The notes beneath the pieces are model-generated. The model was not told the DNA's origin and did no database searches. It saw only the letters and a list, made by a program, of their open reading frames with translations. DNA of 32,797 nucleotides from Thiobacillus sp. UBA2597 (GTDB lineage Bacteria; Pseudomonadota; Gammaproteobacteria; Burkholderiales; Thiobacillaceae): positions 1 through 32,797 of the forward strand of contig DDKN01000088.1 in assembly GCA_002339725.1 (NCBI GenBank). Reading direction: 5' to 3'. The position numbers and the translations under genes are program-made. Below are positions 27,485 through 32,797 of this stretch, one piece after another (position 1 is the stretch's first letter; each line of letters begins with the position of its first letter).

Positions 27485-27513
27485 GATATGTGGTTGAAAC
27501 CCCTGGCTTCAAG
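27485..27513 (-). promoter_or_regulatory. Sigma-32-type promoter between grpE and dnaK
   Basis: Minus strand: CTTGAAG (27513-27507), 13-nt spacer, CCACATATC (27493-27485); six of seven and six of nine positions of the consensus. It begins just after the grpE stop (27519) and would give a dnaK leader of about 30 nt. Confidence 0.6.
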
Positions 27514-27518
27514 TGGGC

Positions 27519-28046
27519 CTACTTGAAAACCTGGACCAGGGCGGGGCGCAGCACCCGATCGTTGAGCAGATAGCCCTTCTGCAACACATTGGCGACGGTG
27601 TTGGATTCGCCCTCGCCTTCCACCACGCCGATGGCCTGGTGCAGGTTGGGGTCGAATTTCTGGCCCAGCGGGTTGATTTCGATCAGGTTCTGCTTTTCGA
27701 ACACCGACGTCAGCTGACGCAGGGTCAGTTCCACCCCGCTTTTCAGGCTGTCCAGGGTGGCATTGTCGCCGGTGGCCAGGGCCGCTTCCAGGCTGTCCTT
27801 CACCGCCAGCAGCTCGCCGGCGAATTTCTCGATCGCGAATTTGCGCGCCTTCTCGGCCTCCTCCAGACTGCGCCGGCGCACGTTCTCGGTCTCGGCCTTG
27901 GCCCGCAGCCAGGCATCGTGGTGCTCCTCGGCCTTCAGCTCGGCCAGGCGCAGCATCTCTTCCAGGCTGGGGCTGACTTCCTTGTCGGTCTCGCTGGCGG
28001 CCGACTCCGCGGTCTCGGGGTTGCTCTGTTCGTGTTGCATGCTCAT
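27519..28046 (-). CDS. grpE: Nucleotide exchange factor GrpE
   Basis: 175 aa. GrpE dimers release ADP from DnaK. The acidic N-terminus (to about residue 28) leads into a long helix (RLAELKAEEHHDAWLRAKAE) with ENVRRRSLEEAEKARKFAIE, and the beta domain ends with FDPNLHQAIGVV and NTVANVLQKGYLLNDRVLRP, the Prosite-type signature. ATG 28046 is preceded by TAAGG; a second ATG lies at 28040. A near-consensus sigma-32 promoter is just upstream (28076-28104), leader about 23 nt. dnaK follows after 70 nt. Confidence 0.97.
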   Translation of the reverse strand: MSMQHEQSNPETAESAASETDKEVSPSLEEMLRLAELKAEEHHDAWLRAKAETENVRRRSLEEAEKARKFAIEKFAGELLAVKDSLEAALATGDNATLDSLKSGVELTLRQLTSVFEKQNLIEINPLGQKFDPNLHQAIGVVEGEGESNTVANVLQKGYLLNDRVLRPALVQVFK

Positions 28047-28075
28047 TCGCGCCTTAGGGAATTAAACCTGCGTAG

Positions 28076-28104
28076 GGAATGGGGGCACTCCCGGGAATTT
28101 CAAG
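28076..28104 (-). promoter_or_regulatory. Sigma-32-type promoter for grpE-dnaK
   Basis: Minus strand: exact -35 CTTGAAA (28104-28098), 13-nt spacer, -10 CCCCATTCC (28084-28076), seven of nine to CCCCATTTA. It is the best sigma-32 match in the window and lies between the Rof-like gene and grpE. Confidence 0.85.
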
Positions 28105-28113
28105 AGGGGGTGC

Positions 28114-28350
28114 TCAGGCCGGCTGCGCGCTGACGATGGCGTCCAGCCGGATGACCTGCCTTGCGCCGGCTTCGGCCTGGAAACTCAGCCACTCCGCGCC
28201 GTCCCGGGTGGCGACGTCGAGCGGCAGGACCACGGCCTCGACCTCGCCCGCTTCGGTGCGATAGCGCAGGCGCAGGCGCTGCCGGCGCAGCACGGCGAAC
28301 TCCAAACTCTCATGGAAGGCGCAGGGGATGGGCTGGTAGGGCTCGGCCAT
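28114..28350 (-). CDS. rof: Rho-binding antiterminator, Rof/YaeO family
   Basis: 78 aa. The start MAEPYQPIPCAFHESLEFAV matches the Rof pattern YQPI-x-C followed by an acidic/aromatic helix; the remaining residues form a small beta-barrel (RLRLRYRTEAGEVEAVVLPL, then RQVIRLDAIVSAQ). Rof of E. coli binds Rho and inhibits termination. A longer frame starts with TTG at 28353, but ATG 28350 was chosen because it overlaps the S49-peptidase stop by one base (TGATG). Last gene of the rluC operon; the grpE promoter begins 10 nt after its stop. Family assignment from pattern, moderately sure. Confidence 0.75.
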   Translation of the reverse strand: MAEPYQPIPCAFHESLEFAVLRRQRLRLRYRTEAGEVEAVVLPLDVATRDGAEWLSFQAEAGARQVIRLDAIVSAQPA

Positions 28351-29285
28351 CAACGGACGCTGAGCGGGTCCTTGGCCCAGGGCCGCATGGCCTCGCCGAT
28401 GGCGGTGCCCAGGCGCTTGGCCAGGCGGTCGGCGAGGCTCTCCTGCGGGGTGAAGTCGAGGATGTCCTCGGCCTGAACCACTTCGCGCGCGACATAATCC
28501 AGGCTACCCAGGCCGTCGGCCAGACCGAGTTCGATGCTCTTGGCCCCATTCCAGACCAAACCGCTGAACAACTCGGGGCTCTCCTTCAGCCGGGCGCCAC
28601 GTCCCTGGCGCACGGCCTGGATGAACTGCTGATGGATCTCGGCCAGCATGGCGCGGGCGTGGGCCACCTGCTTGGGGTCCTCCGGCGAGAAGGGATCGAG
28701 GAAGCCCTTGTTCTCACCGGCGGCGAGCAGGCGCCGCTCGACCCCCAGTTTCCTCATGGTCTCGGTGAAGCCGAAGCCGTCCATCAGCACCCCGATGGAG
28801 CCGATCAGCGAGGCCTTGTCGACATAGATCCGGTCGGCCGCCGCCGCGATGTAATAGCCGCCCGAGGCACACAGGTCGTCGGCCACGGCATAGACCGGGG
28901 TCTGGGGATACTTGGCGCGCAGGCGGCGGATCTCGTCGTAAATGATGCCGGAGGCGACCGGGCTGCCGCCCGGGCTGTTGATGCGCAGCACCACGGCCTT
29001 GCTGCGCTTGTCCTTGAAGGCATTGTTGAGCGCGGCCACGATGTCGTCGGCGACCACGTCGCCGCCGCCGATCTCGCCCTGGATGTCGATCAGCGCGGTG
29101 TGCGGGCCGGGTTTGAGCTCGCCGTCCTGCTTGGCCGCGAACATGATGAGCACCAGAAACAGCCAGATGAACAGCAGCGAGCGGAAGAAGATGGTCCAGC
29201 GCCGCGCCTTGCGTTGCTCCCGGATCTGCTCGAGCAACAAGCGCTCGAGTGCCTCACGTTCCCAGCTTTCCTGACCTTCGGCCAT
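28350..29285 (-). CDS. sppA: S49-family membrane peptidase (SppA-like signal peptide peptidase)
   Basis: 311 aa, the short (36K-type) SppA. One membrane helix at about 31-51 anchors it with the catalytic domain in the periplasm. The Ser nucleophile is S141 in DDLCASGGYYIA, and the general-base Lys is K193 in AAGENKGFLDPF, 52 residues later, as in B. subtilis SppA (S147/K199). VVLRINSPGGSP and LIGSIGVL are also conserved. It cleaves leftover signal peptides and membrane fragments. The start ATG 29285 is 2 nt after the Rieske gene stop, so translation is linked. Confidence 0.93.
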   Translation of the reverse strand: MAEGQESWEREALERLLLEQIREQRKARRWTIFFRSLLFIWLFLVLIMFAAKQDGELKPGPHTALIDIQGEIGGGDVVADDIVAALNNAFKDKRSKAVVLRINSPGGSPVASGIIYDEIRRLRAKYPQTPVYAVADDLCASGGYYIAAAADRIYVDKASLIGSIGVLMDGFGFTETMRKLGVERRLLAAGENKGFLDPFSPEDPKQVAHARAMLAEIHQQFIQAVRQGRGARLKESPELFSGLVWNGAKSIELGLADGLGSLDYVAREVVQAEDILDFTPQESLADRLAKRLGTAIGEAMRPWAKDPLSVR

Positions 29286-29287
29286 GT

Positions 29288-29632
29288 TCAGTCCTTCAGA
29301 TAAATACCGCCGTCGCGCTCGATCACCTCAAGCGGCAGCAGACCCCGCCGCTCGCAGCGTCCCCCCAGGCAGGCCCCGGATTCCGGGGCGTAGAGGGCGC
29401 CATGGGTGGCACAGACCAAGTATAACCGGCTGTCGTCGAAAAATTCCCCGGGCTGAAAGTCGAGCTCGACCGGGATATGGCCGCAGCGGTTGAGGTAGCC
29501 ATAGACCCGGCCTTTGAAGCGGATGACGAAGGCCGGCGTCGGCTGGCCGCCCCACTCCACCTCGAAGCGCACGCCCTTGCCGGATTCCTCCAGCTCGGCG
29601 GCGGCGCAGATCAGGCGTTGGTTTTCAGCCAT
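29288..29632 (-). CDS. Rieske [2Fe-2S] ferredoxin-like protein
   Basis: 114 aa, soluble. Cluster ligands are C-x-H in NRCGHIP and C-x2-H in VCATHGALY, the CxH...CxxH Rieske pattern, here followed by SGACLGGRC. No oxygenase catalytic domain is attached, so it is a stand-alone small Rieske protein whose electron partner is unknown. The start lies 22 nt inside the HAD-phosphatase gene, and the stop is 2 nt before the S49-peptidase gene. This gene in a rluC-HAD-Rieske-sppA row is a familiar arrangement in betaproteobacteria (from memory). Confidence 0.92.
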   Translation of the reverse strand: MAENQRLICAAAELEESGKGVRFEVEWGGQPTPAFVIRFKGRVYGYLNRCGHIPVELDFQPGEFFDDSRLYLVCATHGALYAPESGACLGGRCERRGLLPLEVIERDGGIYLKD

Positions 29633-30267
29633 GCGGCCAGGTCCTCGAAGCGGTGACAGACGGCGAGCGGCTGGTAGGCATGCAGGCTCTCGGGCGGGTG
29701 GGCGCCGTAGCCGGCGGCCAGCGCGGACATGCCGGCGTTCTGCGCCATCTGCAGGTCGTGGCTGGTGTCGCCGATCATCAGCGCCCGCTCGCGCCCGACC
29801 ATCAACTCGTCCAGCAGCTCCATGAGCATGGCCGGATGGGGCTTGGAAAAGGTCTCGTCGGCCGTGCGCGAGGCGTGAAAATAAGGGCCCAGGCCGCTGT
29901 GCTCGAAGGCCCGGACCAGGCCGCGCCGGGCCTTGCCGGTGGCCACGGCGAGCAGAAAGCCGCGGCCATGCAGCTCGGCGATCAGTTCAGCCGCGCCCTC
30001 GAACAGGGGGATGGTTTCATCCTGGGCCAGATAGTGATAGCGGTAGCGCTCCGCCAGGCGCGGATGCTCGGCCTCGGGCATGTCGGGGAACAGGGTCGCC
30101 ACCGCCTCCTTCAGGCCCAGGCCGATGATGTGGCTGGCCGCCTCGCGGCTGGGCACCGGCCAGCCGATGTCGGCGCAGGCGGCCTGGATGCTGGCGACGA
30201 TGGTGCCGGCCGAGTCCAGCAGGGTGCCGTCCCAGTCGAAGATGAGCAGATCGAAGCGTTTGGCCAA
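29611..30267 (-). CDS. HAD-superfamily hydrolase, phosphoglycolate-phosphatase-like
   Basis: 218 aa. Motif I DWDGT at 11-15 (nucleophile D11, acid D13), a helical cap (about 20-85), motif II VATGK, motif III Lys in FSKPHPAML, and motif IV MIGDTSHDLQMA. This is a subclass IA HAD phosphatase of the Gph/PGP kind; the substrate is not proven. The start is separated from the rluC stop by one base, and the end overlaps the Rieske gene by 22 nt. Confidence 0.88.
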   Translation of the reverse strand: MAKRFDLLIFDWDGTLLDSAGTIVASIQAACADIGWPVPSREAASHIIGLGLKEAVATLFPDMPEAEHPRLAERYRYHYLAQDETIPLFEGAAELIAELHGRGFLLAVATGKARRGLVRAFEHSGLGPYFHASRTADETFSKPHPAMLMELLDELMVGRERALMIGDTSHDLQMAQNAGMSALAAGYGAHPPESLHAYQPLAVCHRFEDLAAWLKTNA

Positions 30268-30268
30268 G

Positions 30269-31270
30269 TCAGGATTCCGTTTTCAGTGAATTCAAAAAGC
30301 CTTGCAGGTCATCCGGCAGCGGCGCCTCCAGCTTGAGCGGCTTACCGGTGAGCGGGTGTTTGAACTCGAGCGAGGCGGCATGCAGGAACATGCGTTTGAG
30401 CCCCCGGGATTTCAAGCGCTTGTTCAGCTCGAAGTCGCCATATTTGTCGTCGCCGGCGATGGGGTGCTTGAGTGCGGCCAGGTGCACCCGGATCTGGTGG
30501 GTGCGGCCGGTCTTGAGTTCCGCCTCGAGCAGGCTGAAGCCGGGGTAATGCCCGACCAGGCGGAAGATGGTGTGGGCGGCCTGGCCGCCCTCCTGGGCGG
30601 CGACCCGCCGCTCGCCCTCGCCGGTCACATATTTCTTCAGGGCCAGGCGGACGTTGCGCACCGGGTCGCGCCAGTGGCCGGTGGCCAGGGTGAGGTAACA
30701 CTTGCGGGTCTCGCCCTCGCGCAGCATGCGGTGCAGTTCGACCAGGGCCGAGCGCTTCAAGGCCAGGACCAGCACCCCGGAGGTCTCCCGGTCCAGGCGG
30801 TGGGCCAGTTCCAGGAAGCGGGCCTCGGGCAATTCGGCCCGCAACTGCTCGATTACGCCCTGGCTCACCCCGCTGCCGCCGTGCACGGCCATGCCGGCCG
30901 GCTTGTCGATGACGAGCAGGCTGTCGTCGCGGTAGATCACCCGTTCGAGCAGGGGCTTGGCCACCCGTACCGGCGCCTTGTCCGGTCGCTCGGCCAGCCG
31001 GACCGGCGGGATGCGCACCTCGTCGCCTTCCTCCAGGCGGTAGGCCGGCTCGATCCGCTTGCTGTTCACCCGCACCTCGCCATCCCGGCACATGCGGTAG
31101 ATCCGGGTCTTGGGCACCCCTTTCAGCTTGCGAAACAGGAAGTTATCCAGCCGCTGGCCGGCCTCCTCCGGCCCGATCAGCACCTTGGCAACCCGTGCCG
31201 CCGGCCGGGCCGCGCCCGGATTTGGTCCGGCCGCCGGCTTTTTTGCCGCTTTGTTACCTAAGTCTTTCAT
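30269..31270 (-). CDS. rluC: 23S rRNA pseudouridine synthase RluC
   Basis: 333 aa. A basic N-terminal tail (1-30, KAAKKPAAGPNPGAARPAAR) leads into an S4 RNA-binding domain (about 38-100: RLDNFLFRKLKGVPKTRIYR then MCRDGEVRVNSKRI) and the pseudouridine synthase domain with catalytic D160 in AHRLDRETSG. LKTGRTHQIRVHLAALKHPI and GDDKYG follow. E. coli RluC modifies 23S U955, U2504 and U2580. It is divergent from rne, an arrangement also found in E. coli, which supports RluC over RluD. No Shine-Dalgarno is seen at ATG 31270 and a -10-like element lies close, so a leaderless mRNA is possible. Confidence 0.93.
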   Translation of the reverse strand: MKDLGNKAAKKPAAGPNPGAARPAARVAKVLIGPEEAGQRLDNFLFRKLKGVPKTRIYRMCRDGEVRVNSKRIEPAYRLEEGDEVRIPPVRLAERPDKAPVRVAKPLLERVIYRDDSLLVIDKPAGMAVHGGSGVSQGVIEQLRAELPEARFLELAHRLDRETSGVLVLALKRSALVELHRMLREGETRKCYLTLATGHWRDPVRNVRLALKKYVTGEGERRVAAQEGGQAAHTIFRLVGHYPGFSLLEAELKTGRTHQIRVHLAALKHPIAGDDKYGDFELNKRLKSRGLKRMFLHAASLEFKHPLTGKPLKLEAPLPDDLQGFLNSLKTES

Positions 31271-31276
31271 TCCACT

Positions 31277-31284
31277 GTTATACT
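31277..31284. promoter_or_regulatory. Divergent -10 elements between rluC and rne
   Basis: Plus strand: TGTTATACT (31276-31284) is an extended -10 (TG-n-TATACT) for rne, start near 31291. Minus strand: TATAAC (31282-31277) ends 6 nt before the rluC ATG. No good -35 is visible. Confidence 0.45.
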
Positions 31285-31745
31285 TTGTGCACTTTCAGAG
31301 CCGGCCCCGAGGGCGTTGAAGAACCTGCCCGCGCCGCACCGAGAAAGTGCCGGTTGTTTCACTCGCCGGTTTAAGGCCTCCGGCCTCGCAGTTTGTCTTG
31401 ATGGGCGCGATTCGCATTAAAAGAAGGCCGCCCGTGAAGGCCAGGCGAACCGGTTCGCCAGATGAGTGAAGATGGAGCTTCGGCGCGGACTGCGCGTAGC
31501 CCTCGACCCGATCGAGGAGAACGCCGGAAGAACGGCCGGGGCCAATGGTAACGTATTTGATAGCGCGATTTGCACCCGGATACCTCCCGACGGCCTGGCC
31601 GGCGGGCCAAGGATAAACCCGAAACCATGCACGTGACAGAACAAGACCGAAACCAACCAGTCTGCTGATCCCTGCTCGCTTTGCTGCCGCGACCCAGCTT
31701 CGCGGCGGGTTTATCGCCCCGGGGCGCATGGCGCAGGGGTAAAAC
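31285..31745 (+). promoter_or_regulatory. Long 5' leader of rne
   Basis: About 460 nt without a convincing gene on either strand. In E. coli the rne leader is 361 nt and folds into hairpins through which RNase E regulates its own mRNA; the length and position here suggest the same (inference). Visible structure: a 16-nt perfect palindrome GGCGAACCGGTTCGCC (31444-31459), the 12-nt palindrome CGCCCCGGGGCG (31715-31726), and a GGGCG/CGCCC pair around 31405-31433. AGGGG lies 6 nt before the rne ATG. Confidence 0.5.
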
Positions 31746-32797
31746 ATGAAACGCATGTTATTCAATGCGACGCAGGCGGAAGAACTGCGCGTCGCCATTG
31801 TCGAAGGCCAGAAACTGATCGACCTCGACATTGAGTCCGCCACCAAGGAACAACGCAAGGGCAATATCTACAAGGGTGTCGTCACCCGCGTCGAACCCAG
31901 TCTGGAGGCCTGCTTCGTCGATTACGGCGCCGAGCGCCACGGCTTCCTGCCTTTCAAGGAAATCGCCCGCTCCTCCCTCGCCGGTGCCGAAAGCGGCGAT
32001 ATCACCCGCGGCCGCATCCAGGACTTTCTCAAGGAAGGCCAGGAACTCATCGTCCAGGTCGAAAAGGACGAGCGCGGCACCAAGGGCGCGGCCCTGACCA
32101 ACTTCATCAGCCTGGCCGGCCGCTACCTGGTGCTGATGCCGAACAACCCGCGCGGCGGCGGCGTCTCCCGCCGGATCGAGGGTGAGGAGCGCAACGAGCT
32201 GCGCGATGCCCTGGCCCAGCTGGAAGTGCCGGCCGGCATGAGCCTGATCGCCCGCACCGCCGGCATCGGCCGTTCGGTCGAGGAGCTGCAGTGGGACCTG
32301 AACTACCTGCTCCAGCTCTGGCAGGCCATCGACTCGGCCGCCAAGTCGCAAAAAGGCGCCTTCCTGATCTATCAGGAATCGAGCCTGGTCATCCGCGCCA
32401 TCCGCGACTACTTCACCGCCGACATCGGCGAGATCCTGATCGACACCCCGGCCATCTACGAGCAGGCGCGCCAGTTCATGGCCCATGTGATGCCGAACAA
32501 CGTGAACCGGGTGAAGCTGTACACCGACAGCGTGCCGGTGTTCTCCCGCTTCCAGATCGAGCACCAGATCGAGAACGCCTATTCGCGCACGGTGCCCCTG
32601 CCCTCGGGCGGCGCCATCGTGATCGACCACACCGAGGCCCTGGTCGCCATCGACGTCAACTCGGCCCAGGCGACCAAGGGCGCCGATATCGAGCAAACCG
32701 CCTTCAACACCAATCTGGAGGCGGCCGAGGAAGTCGCCCGTCAGCTGCGCCTGAGGGATCTGGGTGGCCTGATCGTGATCGACTTCATCGACATGGA
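31746..32797 (+). CDS. rne: Ribonuclease E, N-terminal part (cut by window end)
   Basis: 350 codons are visible; the C-terminal scaffold is outside the window. The start MKRMLFNATQAEELRVAIVE is near identical to E. coli Rne. The S1 domain covers about 35-125 (GNIYKGVVTRVEPSLEACFV), then the RNase H-like and 5'-sensor parts and the DNase I-like domain. Both catalytic aspartates fall at the same numbers as in E. coli: D303 in AIDVNSAQATKG and D346 in IVIDFIDM. RNase E starts mRNA decay and processes rRNA and tRNA. ATG 31746 has AGGGG as Shine-Dalgarno. It could be the shorter RNase G, but the rluC neighbour and long leader favour RNase E. Confidence 0.96.
   Translation, partial: MKRMLFNATQAEELRVAIVEGQKLIDLDIESATKEQRKGNIYKGVVTRVEPSLEACFVDYGAERHGFLPFKEIARSSLAGAESGDITRGRIQDFLKEGQELIVQVEKDERGTKGAALTNFISLAGRYLVLMPNNPRGGGVSRRIEGEERNELRDALAQLEVPAGMSLIARTAGIGRSVEELQWDLNYLLQLWQAIDSAAKSQKGAFLIYQESSLVIRAIRDYFTADIGEILIDTPAIYEQARQFMAHVMPNNVNRVKLYTDSVPVFSRFQIEHQIENAYSRTVPLPSGGAIVIDHTEALVAIDVNSAQATKGADIEQTAFNTNLEAAEEVARQLRLRDLGGLIVIDFIDM

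Noticed and set aside
28047..28113. CIRCE/HrcA operator upstream of grpE-dnaK
   Set aside because: No TTAGCACTC-N9-GAGTGCTAA inverted repeat is present; the region holds a sigma-32-type promoter instead.
31758..32696. A 312-codon minus-strand open frame in rne
   Set aside because: Antisense to rne, which has matching catalytic residues at the expected numbers.

Overview
The window is compact, GC-rich proteobacterial chromosome. RNase E, the succinylase branch of lysine synthesis (dapC, dapD), the PxpABC 5-oxoprolinase and the rluC/rne divergent pair point to a beta- or gammaproteobacterium; the overall feel is betaproteobacterial, perhaps related to sulfur-oxidising Nitrosomonadales (inference from gene content and protein style, not a database search). 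I see no tRNA, rRNA, IS element, prophage or CRISPR array.

Left part (1-14.7 kb): the 3' part of an EAL-domain c-di-GMP phosphodiesterase abuts smc, tail to tail. Divergent from smc run queF, a short FGGY sugar kinase and a PilZ-like gene. A minus-strand group follows: an exported amidohydrolase and, upstream of it, eamA overlapping a VOC gene. A plus-strand group carries dapC, dapD and pxpB-pxpC-pxpA, ending tail to tail with odhB, whose product lacks the usual subunit-binding domain. A small AT-richer spacer holds a 77-aa hypothetical gene, repeats and a perfect 21-bp inverted repeat at the end of dnaJ.

Central part (14.85-28.1 kb): a proteostasis island. dnaJ lies at one end and dnaK-grpE at the other, all on the minus strand. 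Between them are two back-to-back operons. The minus-strand one encodes three Hsp20 proteins and a cysteine-less DsrC/TusE-like protein. The plus-strand one encodes CbpA, CbpM, an HtpX-like M48 protease, FtsH, thioredoxin 2, a KefB-type antiporter and an HtrA/DegP protease. Sigma-32-type promoters can be read before grpE, dnaK, dnaJ and the hsp20 operon, so the block looks like one heat-shock regulon. Its content and partial order recall the transmissible locus of stress tolerance (tLST/LHR), but here it sits inside the core grpE-dnaK-dnaJ locus and lacks ClpG/ClpK, YfdX and HdeD.

Right part (28.1-32.8 kb): a tight minus-strand operon rluC - HAD phosphatase - Rieske protein - S49 peptidase - Rof-like antiterminator runs towards grpE. 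Divergent from rluC is rne, which has a leader of about 460 nt and is cut by the window end after both catalytic aspartates.
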